DNA of 12,428 bases, from assembly GCA_964412905.1 (NCBI GenBank), contig CAYPQL010000036.1, forward strand, positions 1-12,428. Reading direction: 5' to 3'. Source of the stretch: CAYPQL01 sp964412905. GTDB lineage: Bacteria > Patescibacteriota > Minisyncoccia > JAHIHE01 > JAGLIN01. The notes under the pieces were generated by a model, which searched no databases, was not told where the DNA came from, and was given only the letters and a program-made list of their open reading frames with translations. Shown one piece after another: positions 1 through 7,576 of this stretch. Position 1 is the stretch's first letter. Every line of letters begins with the position of its first letter. The translations under genes and the position numbers were made by a program.

Positions 1-956
1 CATAATTTTAATTTATTATTATAATATCTTATTTTGCTTTGGATCGTTTGTTTTAACAGTTTGGCGGCTGATGGCTTGGGGGATATTCCGCAGGAAAAAG
101 ACGGCGCTATGATTAAGATTTTTTGAAAGGCGCGAGTTAGACCGGCGAGATATTCTTGATAAATAGTTTTATTGTGTACGCAGACAGGAAGAGCATTGAT
201 AGTATTTTTCTCTTGGTAAATTATAAAATTGTGAAAATGGTAAAAAATAAGAGGGGATTGGTTGATTAAAATATCATGGCCGGCTTTTTTAATTTTATAT
301 TGATAGACATTCCAGCTGGCAACGCCGGCGCCAATATTTTTTAAAATACACACATTTTTAAATCTCTTTGGCCATTCATTAAGATATAGCTGATCGCCGA
401 GCTTGCCGTCTTCGTAGCGGGAATAGCACCATTCCAAGCAACGTTCTTTCTGCCAGTTTAAACACTTTATGCTTTCGCTGTCATTGCGGAAAGATACCAT
501 GCCGACATTAAATTTTCCGCTGGTTTTTTCCATGTGCTTTTCGCGCTTAGAGAAGCGGTGGGGGATAATCATAACAGATTGTTTATTGAGTTCTTGAAAG
601 ACTGGCAATGGAGATGAAAAAAAATATAAATCAGCGTCAAGATAGGTTATAATGTCCAGTTCAGGATTGTTTTTTAAAATAAAAAGCGGGAGGAAAGGAG
701 TGGTTGTCCAGCAATATTCGCCCGCGCCGCGATCATTTTTTACGGATAAAAGATTCGGGTACGCAGCCTCTAATTCAGCCAGCTTAATCAAATTTACATT
801 AGCCAAATTCAGCTTTTCCAAAATATTAAAAGCATTATCATCCATGCATAAAATCCATAAGTGGAAACTTGGGCAGTTTTTTAATAAAGAATAATAAAGG
901 GCAACGCCTTTTAAAAGATAGTTTTTGTCAAATAGTGTGCAAAAATTATACTTCAT
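1..956 (-). CDS. GT8-like glycosyltransferase, 3' end cut by window edge
   Basis: Probable GT-A fold glycosyltransferase acting at the cytoplasmic side on a nucleotide-sugar donor; donor and acceptor are unknown. The frame opens with ATG at 956 (MKYNFCTLFDKNYLLKG) and stays open to the window edge, giving about 318 codons with no stop seen, so the last residues are missing. A metal-binding DxD motif sits in TYLDADLYFFSSP near residues 104-116, preceded by EYCWTTTPF near 80-88. It is followed by IIPHRFS, GKFNVGMVSFRND near 147-159, CLEWCY, EDGKLGDQLYLNEWP near 182-196 and FYHFHNF near 238-244. This is the conserved pattern of a bacterial polysaccharide-locus glycosyltransferase family related to GT8. 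It is last in the visible operon, 9 bases after the radical SAM gene. No Shine-Dalgarno motif is visible. Its codons are visibly more GC-rich than those of the genes at 4294..8926. The family call is firm; the substrate is not. Confidence 0.85.
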   Translation of the reverse strand, partial: MKYNFCTLFDKNYLLKGVALYYSLLKNCPSFHLWILCMDDNAFNILEKLNLANVNLIKLAELEAAYPNLLSVKNDRGAGEYCWTTTPFLPLFILKNNPELDIITYLDADLYFFSSPLPVFQELNKQSVMIIPHRFSKREKHMEKTSGKFNVGMVSFRNDSESIKCLNWQKERCLEWCYSRYEDGKLGDQLYLNEWPKRFKNVCILKNIGAGVASWNVYQYKIKKAGHDILINQSPLIFYHFHNFIIYQEKNTINALPVCVHNKTIYQEYLAGLTRAFQKILIIAPSFSCGISPKPSAAKLLKQTIQSKIRYYNNKLKL

Positions 957-965
957 TTTTTATGG

Positions 966-2519
966 TTATTTAACGTCAAGTAAATAAAGCCTTAATTTAT
1001 CCAATGAAGATTGGATGATGTTATGGCTGGCGTGATATATTTTTTTGATTATTATAAATGGATATTTTTTCGGCAGTTTATTTATCAATAGCTTATCTAT
1101 TTTTTTATAAACCCGATATATAAAATAACGGGTAGCTTCTACGATTAATGCTTTTTTTCCAATTAATTTTTTCTTTTCATGCAAATAGACAGTTTTTATT
1201 TTTTTATGCATAGCTATCACTTCTTCATCGCTCATGGCTGACAAATTAACTGATAAGCCGTTTATTTCTTTTTCAGAATCAAATTTTTTATAAAAATCTA
1301 AATGATTTTTTATTATTTTTTTCTCCAAGGCGATATTATATAATTTAGTGCCTGGAAATGGAGTTGTAATAGTGAAAGCATAGTTAATATTTTTATCGTA
1401 TTTTAGAGTTTCTAACATTAAATTTATTGATTTTTGCACATCATCCAGAGTTTCGGTGTGCTGGCCAACCATTATAGAGACAGTCGGGAGAATGCCGGCA
1501 TTTTTTAAGCGTCGCAATCCTTTGATGATTTGTTCTACGGTGATTCTTTTGTCAATTATATCAAGTATTCTTTGCGAGCCGGATTCTACGCCTAATCCCA
1601 TAATTCTGCATCCGGTTTTTTTCATTTCGCGCAGCAATTCATCGTCAAGCTTGTCTAAAATATCAAAGCGGCAGGAAACTGAGTATTCAACTTTTTTGCC
1701 AAGCCGTGTTATCGCCTGCATTAATTCTTTGGCTCTGGCAGGAGAAGCTAGCACTAAATCATCGCCAAAGTACAGCATATTAGCATCATATTTTTCTATT
1801 AATTTTTTCATTTCTTTAAACATATCATCTATTGAGCGATAGCGAGGCAAGCTATGGTGGTAGCAGAAATTACAATCAAAGGGGCATCCTCTACCTCCGT
1901 GTATGGCAACAACTTTATCATTATAGCGCCAATGCGGTTGCGCCTTCGCGGTATAATATCGTCCTATATTTAGCCATTTAATAGAAGGAAATAAATTGTA
2001 TGGAATTTTAGGCAATTTTGACAGGTCTTTTATAAAATCACCGGGGCCTGTAAAAACTAAATTGTTGTTTTCGTTAATTATAATACCTTTAACTTCACGC
2101 GCGTTTTTATTTTCGCGCAAAGCGCAAACCAGTTCATGTAGAATAATTTCTCCCTCGCCTATAACTCCGAAATCAGCTTTTGTTATTTCCATGGCAAATT
2201 CAGGCGTTGGAGTTACCATTTGGCCGCCGATAACAACTGGAAAATTTCTGCCGGCATGGTTTAAAAGTTCAATTAGTTCTTTAACCGGATAAAGATCCGG
2301 ATAGAGCGTGCCAAATCCAACCAATAACGGCTTCAAGTTAATTATTTCTTGAACAAATTTTTTAAAATCAGAAGATTTATTTGGCCTAAACAGAACAATT
2401 ACATTTTCGCCTTTATCAATTAGATAGCCGGCTAAATAAGCGTATCCAAACGGGAATGTAAATAGCACATCTTTAGTTATAAGTACAACAGGACCGTTTT
2501 TATTTGCAGTTTTGTTCAT
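966..2519 (-). CDS. B12-binding-type radical SAM protein
   Basis: 517-residue radical SAM enzyme of the cobalamin-binding-domain class. An N-terminal Rossmann-like region (about 10-150) carries FPFGYAYLAGYL near 22-33, VIGGQ near 96-100 and GEGE at 121-124, the usual layout of the B12-binding half. The DxHxxG motif that supplies the cobalamin lower ligand is not seen, as in many radical SAM members. The radical SAM core has the CxxxCxxC cluster motif (C212, C216, C219 in GGRGCPFDCNFC), then YFGDDLV near 250-256 and the GVESGSQRIL stretch near 310-319. A lysine-rich tail (about 440-517) shows no recognised domain. Family members methylate unactivated carbons or carry out other radical chemistry; in a glycan cluster a sugar or lipid substrate is plausible but inferred. 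The gene starts 4 bases after the TIGR04325-type methyltransferase gene. No Shine-Dalgarno motif is visible. Confidence 0.9.
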   Translation of the reverse strand: MNKTANKNGPVVLITKDVLFTFPFGYAYLAGYLIDKGENVIVLFRPNKSSDFKKFVQEIINLKPLLVGFGTLYPDLYPVKELIELLNHAGRNFPVVIGGQMVTPTPEFAMEITKADFGVIGEGEIILHELVCALRENKNAREVKGIIINENNNLVFTGPGDFIKDLSKLPKIPYNLFPSIKWLNIGRYYTAKAQPHWRYNDKVVAIHGGRGCPFDCNFCYHHSLPRYRSIDDMFKEMKKLIEKYDANMLYFGDDLVLASPARAKELMQAITRLGKKVEYSVSCRFDILDKLDDELLREMKKTGCRIMGLGVESGSQRILDIIDKRITVEQIIKGLRRLKNAGILPTVSIMVGQHTETLDDVQKSINLMLETLKYDKNINYAFTITTPFPGTKLYNIALEKKIIKNHLDFYKKFDSEKEINGLSVNLSAMSDEEVIAMHKKIKTVYLHEKKKLIGKKALIVEATRYFIYRVYKKIDKLLINKLPKKYPFIIIKKIYHASHNIIQSSLDKLRLYLLDVK

Positions 2520-2523
2520 AGCA

Positions 2524-3342
2524 TTATATTTTTTTAAAAATAAATCCTCTGTAAGCCGCGCTGGAATCGTTAAGATCTATAGTTGTTCCTGCGTGAGCTT
2601 CAAAGTTGGCAATTAACTCATAGGTTCCGCTAAAAAAGTCTTTTAATTTATTGCTGTTAAAAATCCAGCAGGGGTAGCTGGCATCATAAATTCGGGGCGG
2701 GACCTTTTGGACAACAATTCTGTCGTTGTCTTCAAAAAAAGGCGTTCGGTCAATAATTATAAATTCAAAATTATTTTTAATTTTTTCTAGAAATTGATAG
2801 GGTTGTTCAAGATATTGAATTACGCTTGAGAGTATAATAGTATTTGCTTTTTGGTATTTAAGACATTCGTCAATGGAATAATAAAAATTAAGGTTTTCGC
2901 CGGCAAACAGCTTTTTGCCGCAATCAACGAATTTTTTTTGTTCCACGATGCCCCATTTTAATTGGTTAAGATGTTTTAGAAAATTTAAATTTTGATAATA
3001 ACTGGTGCCTAGCGAGCCGCCGAAATCAACAAGATTAAGTTTATTATTTTGTTTAGAGGCAATCCAGAGCAGGCCGGCTAACAACGGCCATGAATAGTCT
3101 ATTTTTTTAAAAATTACCCCATCTCTTTCATAAGCCGCTTGCCCGTTCTTGACCAGCAGAGCTGATTGTTTTACCTTTTCAATAATATTATCCGCGTTAT
3201 ATCCGATTGTTTCTTTTTTTGCATTTTCCCATGATGAATAATCGCCAAAAAAGCCATATTTTTTAGATTGTTTTTTCTTGCAGATCCTTAAAAATATGGG
3301 GGGGAGCAGCTCTTTTATAATTTTTTTTATTTTATCATTCAT
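2524..3342 (-). CDS. TIGR04325-type SAM-dependent methyltransferase
   Basis: 272-residue class I methyltransferase that I recognise as the TIGR04325 family, commonly found in polysaccharide loci; its acceptor is not known. Family signatures run through the whole length: YERDGVIFKKIDYSWPLLAG at 71-90, the SAM-binding glycine motif LVDFGGSLGTSYYQN at 104-118, EQ at 134-135 where motif II would lie, LSSVIQYLE at 171-179, IIDRTPF at 196-202 and ASYPCWIFN at 221-229. The N-terminus is a short basic amphipathic stretch (IKELLPPIFLRICKKK) rather than a signal peptide. The start ATG overlaps the stop of the upstream glycosyltransferase gene (ATGA, 3339-3342), which suggests translational coupling and a joint role, for example O-methylating the sugar added by that partner. 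No Shine-Dalgarno motif is visible. It appears complete. Confidence 0.9.
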   Translation of the reverse strand: MNDKIKKIIKELLPPIFLRICKKKQSKKYGFFGDYSSWENAKKETIGYNADNIIEKVKQSALLVKNGQAAYERDGVIFKKIDYSWPLLAGLLWIASKQNNKLNLVDFGGSLGTSYYQNLNFLKHLNQLKWGIVEQKKFVDCGKKLFAGENLNFYYSIDECLKYQKANTIILSSVIQYLEQPYQFLEKIKNNFEFIIIDRTPFFEDNDRIVVQKVPPRIYDASYPCWIFNSNKLKDFFSGTYELIANFEAHAGTTIDLNDSSAAYRGFIFKKI

Positions 3343-4241
3343 ATGCTAATACTAAAATTTTTAATTTTTCGCAAAATTCTTTTAACAATTCCCGGTTTTA
3401 AAGATTTCATGAAGTTTATTATGTTTTTTTTAGCATCCAGATTTTCTTTTATTGGAATTTTGGCCACTTTGATTTTTTCTCCGGTTATTTTTGTTCTATA
3501 AACATTAGAATTCGCCTTATGCGTTCCGCTATCATCTTGCCCGATATTATTCACTAAAGATTTTCCCGGGTAAAGAGTTAATTTATTCGCTAAAAAGGCT
3601 GAAGCGTGCCAGCGTATTGCCCATGAATTGTTTAATCCGGCAATTTGCCTTTTAAGCATTGCCGTATAGCGGAAAATCCCTTTTGGATCAAATCTTTTTA
3701 ATAATTTTCTTTTTTCTAATTCATCAAGAAGTTTTTGGCCGTCCGGCTCAAAAAGATCCCAGCCCCTTTTCCATGTAGCCCAGCCCCAGCAGTCAGCGCC
3801 TCTAAGAAAAAAAGTTTCCGGCAGGGATTTTTTTACAGGGTAGATGTAGCCGTGAATGCTGATAACTTGATTATTTTTTTCATATAAATTTAAACCATTA
3901 TTCATGTATTCAAGGAAATACGGAGAGGTTACAAGATCGTCTTCTAAAACAATTATTTTACCGAATTTGTCCACGATTTCGCTCACGCCGCCAATGATTG
4001 ATTTTGCAAGGCCAAGATTTGTTTCTCTTTCTATAATAGTTACATTTTTAAAGCCGGTTATAGTTTTTATAAATTTTCTCACCCCCATTATTTTATTTTC
4101 GTCTTCTTTGTCTTTTGGGCCGTCGGAGAAAATAAAAAGATCGCTTTGGCTTGCAAATTTATTTTTAGCCAAAGCTTCAATAGTTTGTTCGGTATGCCAC
4201 GGGCGGTTATAGACGAATAAGGTGATTGGCGCTAATTTCAT
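3339..4241 (-). CDS. GT-A fold glycosyltransferase (GT2-like)
   Basis: 300-residue glycosyltransferase of the GT-A fold, probably cytoplasmic, of a family common in capsule and O-antigen loci. The N-terminus PITLFVYNRPWHTEQTIEAL (5-24) is the first Rossmann strand and helix. IFSDGPKDKED lies near 37-47, ETNLGLAKSI near 73-82, and the metal-binding acidic motif IVLEDDLVTSPYFLEYMNN spans about 97-115. Downstream are the family signatures FFLRGADCWGWATWKRGW (144-161), NNSWAIRWHASAFL and NIGQDDSGTH. There is no signal peptide or membrane segment; the C-terminus is a short basic tail. It is separated from the upstream fusion gene by 52 bases, one of the two widest gaps in the window, and overlaps the downstream TIGR04325-type methyltransferase gene by four bases. 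The sugar transferred cannot be read from the sequence. Confidence 0.87.
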   Translation of the reverse strand: MKLAPITLFVYNRPWHTEQTIEALAKNKFASQSDLFIFSDGPKDKEDENKIMGVRKFIKTITGFKNVTIIERETNLGLAKSIIGGVSEIVDKFGKIIVLEDDLVTSPYFLEYMNNGLNLYEKNNQVISIHGYIYPVKKSLPETFFLRGADCWGWATWKRGWDLFEPDGQKLLDELEKRKLLKRFDPKGIFRYTAMLKRQIAGLNNSWAIRWHASAFLANKLTLYPGKSLVNNIGQDDSGTHKANSNVYRTKITGEKIKVAKIPIKENLDAKKNIINFMKSLKPGIVKRILRKIKNFSISI

Positions 4242-4245
4242 AATA

Positions 4246-4258
4246 TTAATCTGATTAA
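4246..4258. other. perfect 6-1-6 inverted repeat before glycosyltransferase start
   Basis: TTAATCTGATTAA (plus strand) is a perfect dyad with a one-base centre, ending four bases upstream of the ATG at 4241 in the 52-base spacer between the fusion gene and the GT-A gene. It is too short and AT-rich for a terminator; a small operator-like site or chance are both possible. The rest of this spacer is AT-rich with no clear ribosome site. Confidence 0.3.
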
Positions 4259-4293
4259 AATCTTTTTTTATAAAAATTATATTAGAATTAAAG

Positions 4294-5874
4294 CTATTTT
4301 TTTTTCACTTTTATAAATGCGATAGCATACCAAAGGTCAGCTATCATATCGGTTTTTGCCGCTTCAATCTCATTAACGGTCAACCATAAATTAAATTGCT
4401 TGAAGTATTTTTTGTATCCTATCTCAATCGAAGAAAAATCTATAAATAATTCGTTAATTCTTTTTTTATTATATAACTTATTTATTGGTAAAACATCCCT
4501 AATACCATAAGGAACCGTAATCAGCATTGTGCCTCCCGGCTTAAGGATTCTGGTCATTTCTTTAACCGCTCTTAAATCACCGATAGGGTCTTCATCACTT
4601 CCATAACGGCCAGAAATACCAATGTGCTCCAAGGTAGATATACAAGAAATCACATCAAAATAATTATTTTTATAATTAGTTTTTCTAATATCCCCAATAG
4701 AAAATTTAATAGAATTGTTTTCTATCTGCTTACTATTCAAATCAATACTATTTATTTCTACCTCTTTTGGCAAAAAATTATACAACATGTTGCTGGCCGT
4801 TGATCCTACGTCCAAAATTTTACCACTAGTAATTTTAATATTTTCAAACATCCAAGGATATTCTAAACAACGATCAGAATTCGGCGGTTGATTATATAAA
4901 ACTTTAGCTAACAACCTACAATCGTTAAATTTTTCACATTCGCTTTGTCCTAAATAAAATAATGGCGCATTTATAAATTCAATTACTTTTTTAGAAATTT
5001 TAGTTGTTAGATAAAAAAGATTTCTTAATAATTTTAAAACTTTAATCATAGAATAATTTTTAATAATCGTTACAAATCTATGGATAATCTTTTTTAAATA
5101 TTTACAAAAATACCAAACTGATTTTTTTTTCTTTAGACCATCGATTGTTAAAAAATAACTAGCATCAATTATTGTTTTTAAATGGTTATCTTTATTTAGA
5201 TAATCTAAATTTTTTTTGTCCTCAATTTTATAGCCAATTTCACCTTTATGTTGATAATTATGATTTTGATGAATAACTTTTAACAACGGACTACAATCAA
5301 TTACCGGCATATTTTTACTCAGACCGCTTTCAATCATCCAATTATCCCAGCCGACTCTACCAACAGCGAAAGTTGGAATATCTTGAAAAGAATTTTTATG
5401 GAAAATAAAAAAATCACTACCGGCTGGTGGGTGCAAAACACCTCGAAATTTTATTTCATTTTTTAATTTTAATTGCCAATTTTTATCAGTATAATCTATT
5501 AAACTATCAATATTCAAATCCCAGCGTTGACCAATGATCAAAAATTCTTTTGGTGGTAAAAAATTTAGAATTTTCAATAACTCATCAGTTAAAATAATAT
5601 CAGCATTAACATACATTAATAAATTATTTTTAGCTTGTTTTCTAACCAAAGCAAATGCAGAATTGAGTAAGGGAGTGCCATATTCATTACAATTAACATT
5701 GGCAATATTAGAAATATTAAATTTTTCACAAAACTCAACAACACCTAAATCATTACCAGCTAAAATAACTTCAACTTCATCATCTAAATTAAGCCAACTT
5801 AAAACAGCATTAGTTTGAATATTAATGATATGAGGGTCTTTAAACGGTTTGGGAATAGAAAATATAGTAATCAT
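4294..5874 (-). CDS. bifunctional glycosyltransferase-methyltransferase fusion
   Basis: 526 residues with two catalytic domains. Residues 1-240 form a GT-A-like glycosyltransferase: ITIFSIPKPFKDPHIINIQ at the start, NEYGTPLLNSAFALV near 63-77, the DxD-like MYVNADIILT at 87-96, IGQRWDLNID near 114-123, LHPPAGSDFFIF near 147-158, VGRVGWDNWMI at 171-181 and the late VIHQNHNYQHKG near 200-211. Residues 250-345 are a lysine-rich, partly hydrophobic linker with no recognised domain. Residues 350-526 form a class I SAM methyltransferase: KILDVGSTASNML (352-364), NSIDLN (375-380), VISCISTLEHIG (408-419) and ILKPGGTMLITVPYG (443-457). One polypeptide therefore probably adds a sugar and methylates it or a neighbour. 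An A9 tract falls at codons 249-251, at the junction between the domains, and a second A9 runs into the TAG stop. The gene sits 5 bases downstream of the GT2 gene. No Shine-Dalgarno motif is visible. Confidence 0.88.
   Translation of the reverse strand: MITIFSIPKPFKDPHIINIQTNAVLSWLNLDDEVEVILAGNDLGVVEFCEKFNISNIANVNCNEYGTPLLNSAFALVRKQAKNNLLMYVNADIILTDELLKILNFLPPKEFLIIGQRWDLNIDSLIDYTDKNWQLKLKNEIKFRGVLHPPAGSDFFIFHKNSFQDIPTFAVGRVGWDNWMIESGLSKNMPVIDCSPLLKVIHQNHNYQHKGEIGYKIEDKKNLDYLNKDNHLKTIIDASYFLTIDGLKKKKSVWYFCKYLKKIIHRFVTIIKNYSMIKVLKLLRNLFYLTTKISKKVIEFINAPLFYLGQSECEKFNDCRLLAKVLYNQPPNSDRCLEYPWMFENIKITSGKILDVGSTASNMLYNFLPKEVEINSIDLNSKQIENNSIKFSIGDIRKTNYKNNYFDVISCISTLEHIGISGRYGSDEDPIGDLRAVKEMTRILKPGGTMLITVPYGIRDVLPINKLYNKKRINELFIDFSSIEIGYKKYFKQFNLWLTVNEIEAAKTDMIADLWYAIAFIKVKKK
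5122..5130 (-). other. A9 tract (coding strand) at GT/methyltransferase domain junction
   Basis: Nine consecutive A on the coding strand form codons 249-251 of the fusion gene, following an AAG lysine codon, so residues 248-251 are all lysine. Gain of one A leads to TAA after six further codons (ATC AGT TTG GTA TTT TTG TAA). Loss of one A also leads to TAA within about ten codons. Either slip would yield a protein of roughly 260 residues containing only the glycosyltransferase domain. Confidence 0.6.
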
Positions 5875-5879
5875 AACTT

Positions 5880-6806
5880 TTAATTACTTTTTATTAAGAG
5901 AAATAATTTTTTTGGCAGATGTATTATTCTTCCCAAGAACGATTTTAAATATTTTAAGAACGATTTTAAATATCCAAAATGCACCGATGTTATAATTGTT
6001 ATTTTTAGGGTTATTGGGTAGTTCGATCCTATTATGACTTTCATTTGATCAAATCTAAGTCTATATAAATTTGTGAAATATATATAATTTTCAACAAACA
6101 CCGGCTTAGATTTAATGTTAGATACTTCAGTACAGTATAAAGACTGGCTATGTCGTCTATACTTTCTTAAGACCATTGGTATGGAAACAATTTGCCCTGC
6201 GGCTGCAAAGCGAGCGAGAAAAGGCAATTCAGAACCAGTTAACATCTTCGGATGAGGAGTATTTCTAACTATAATTTTAGCTTTTTCTGTTCTTAGAAGA
6301 CCATAAATACAAAAGTACACATTTTCTATTGGGTATTTAAAAAATTCTCGACAGCGATACTCCCATTTTATATTATCCCTTATACTAATAAGTTTTTCCG
6401 TTCTTATTTTTTTGCCAAATTCATCAATAGATTCAAAATCGCCAGTAACAATAAAACAATCATTATGTAGAGACAAGTAGCTATCAGTTTCCTTTAAAAA
6501 TTGTTTTTCTAAAATGTCATCGTGAGCAAGCCATGTAAAATATAGTCCCCGAGCTTTTTGTAAAACAAAGTTAGAGTTAAAATTGATTCCTCTATTTTTG
6601 GGCTGTCGGATGTAACGGATTCGTAAATCATTTTTTGCGTATTCACGGCAAATTTTTTCTGTCTTATCAGTTGATCCATTATCAGAAATAATTAACTCAA
6701 ACTCAGTAAAAGTTTGAGCCATTACCGAATCTATCGCTTCGCGGATGTATTTTTCGCCATTAAAAACCGGCATGCCGATACTAACTAATTTGTTTTGATT
6801 ATTCAT
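5880..6806 (-). CDS. GT2 family glycosyltransferase
   Basis: 308-residue inverting family 2 glycosyltransferase. The N-terminus carries the classic layout: VSIGMPVFNGEKYIREAIDS (8-27), the nucleotide-binding IISDNGSTDKTEKICREYA (39-57), RYIRQPKNRGINFNSNF near 64-80, and the metal-binding LAHDD (93-97), a common HDD variant of the DxD motif. The middle part contains GSELPFLARFA and a RKYRRHSQS stretch typical of the acceptor side. The C-terminus (from about residue 270) is basic with two in-frame copies of YLKSFL, produced by a 21-base tandem duplication, and ends in a hydrophobic stretch IHLPKKLFLLIKSN that could touch the membrane. It starts one base after the stop of the CmcI-type methyltransferase gene, so the two are likely cotranslated. 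Substrate unknown. Confidence 0.9.
   Translation of the reverse strand: MNNQNKLVSIGMPVFNGEKYIREAIDSVMAQTFTEFELIISDNGSTDKTEKICREYAKNDLRIRYIRQPKNRGINFNSNFVLQKARGLYFTWLAHDDILEKQFLKETDSYLSLHNDCFIVTGDFESIDEFGKKIRTEKLISIRDNIKWEYRCREFFKYPIENVYFCIYGLLRTEKAKIIVRNTPHPKMLTGSELPFLARFAAAGQIVSIPMVLRKYRRHSQSLYCTEVSNIKSKPVFVENYIYFTNLYRLRFDQMKVIIGSNYPITLKITIITSVHFGYLKSFLKYLKSFLGRIIHLPKKLFLLIKSN
5935..5973 (-). repeat. 21-base in-frame tandem duplication in GT2 gene
   Basis: The 18-base unit AAGAACGATTTTAAATAT (plus strand) occurs at 5935-5952 and again at 5956-5973, a period of 21 bases. It lies near the 3' end of the GT2 gene and preserves the frame, giving two copies of YLKSFL seven residues apart in a basic amphipathic stretch. 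Confidence 0.9.
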
Positions 6807-6807
6807 A

Positions 6808-7563
6808 TTATTTTATTCTTTTTAAAAATCCATCAGGCGAAGCGGTTAATATAAGTTTTGATTCAATAACTTTATCAATTTCAAAATCTTTATTTTCTTT
6901 TAGAAACTCCCAAACCGCTGTTTTTGGGTTGTTACCTTTTTTCCACGGACGACCGAACGTTGATTCTACCGGTAAATCTTCCTCGCCTGTATCTTGCACG
7001 ATAATATAGCTACCTAAACTAACCAACGGTGCATAAGCTTTAAGTTCGGCTAATACGTGGTCGTGAGTATGTAAACTATCCAACATAATTAAAATTCTTT
7101 TTTTATTTTTAGCAAATTTATATACTTTTTCAATTATTTTTTCGTCAATGCTTGAGCCTTCAAACATTGTTATTTTTTTACTCAATGGATGTTTCAGTAT
7201 ATTTTTTTTGTTATGTTCGCGGATATCAATGTCTATACCCAGTACTTCGCCATTTTCTATTTCACCACATGATTCAAGTAGCGTTAGCATAGAAGCATTA
7301 AAAAGAATCGAGCCTCCCCAGGCTATTCCTGTTTCAATAATAAGATCCGGCTTAACCTCCCAAATTATTTCCTGCAAGGCCTGTAAATCTTGTGGAGCCT
7401 GAATAATAGGTACTCCCAACCAGAAAAAATTATAAGAATATTTAGCCTTTACTATTTGCGCTAGAAAAGCTTGGTATGCTTTTTGTAAAGATTCATTGTT
7501 TCGGTACAATTTAGCTCTATCAATAGCTTTTTCTTTAAATTGTTCTAATGGACTGTTTGACAT
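6808..7563 (-). CDS. CmcI-type methyltransferase (cephalosporin hydroxylase family)
   Basis: 251-residue protein of the CmcI/rhamnosyl O-methyltransferase family, often misleadingly named cephalosporin hydroxylase. In glycan loci, members are thought to be SAM-dependent O-methyltransferases acting on sugars. Visible signatures are YNFFWLGVPIIQAPQDLQAL (44-63), the SAM-binding IIETGIAWGGSILFNASML (75-93), the acidic VLGIDIDIREHN (107-118), FEGSSID (134-140), IMLDSLHTHDHVLAELKAYA (159-178) with an Asp and His residues in the position expected for metal binding, and IIVQDT (187-192). Length fits the family (roughly 230-260). It lies between a GT4-like gene (13 bases upstream) and a GT2 gene (1 base downstream), so its acceptor is probably a sugar added by one of these. 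No Shine-Dalgarno motif precedes the ATG, only an A-rich leader. Confidence 0.88.
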   Translation of the reverse strand: MSNSPLEQFKEKAIDRAKLYRNNESLQKAYQAFLAQIVKAKYSYNFFWLGVPIIQAPQDLQALQEIIWEVKPDLIIETGIAWGGSILFNASMLTLLESCGEIENGEVLGIDIDIREHNKKNILKHPLSKKITMFEGSSIDEKIIEKVYKFAKNKKRILIMLDSLHTHDHVLAELKAYAPLVSLGSYIIVQDTGEEDLPVESTFGRPWKKGNNPKTAVWEFLKENKDFEIDKVIESKLILTASPDGFLKRIK

Positions 7564-7576
7564 AGTTTTTTATTTA

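Noticed and set aside
652..894. An 80-codon plus-strand open frame near the left end
   Set aside because: It runs antisense to the GT8-like gene, whose minus-strand translation carries strong family motifs over the same bases.
4276..4281. TATAAT on the minus strand as a firm internal promoter
   Set aside because: No matching -35 is found at 15-19 bases (only A-rich sequence), and this hexamer is expected by chance in such AT-rich DNA. It is kept only as part of a low-interest finding.
4297..4305. T-run after the end of the fusion gene as a terminator
   Set aside because: The run is A9 on the coding strand and lies before the stop. There is no GC-rich hairpin followed by a U-tract in the transcript direction.
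6808..7563. Antibiotic (cephamycin) biosynthesis gene
   Set aside because: The CmcI-type family is widespread in glycan loci as a methyltransferase, and none of the neighbours belong to beta-lactam synthesis.
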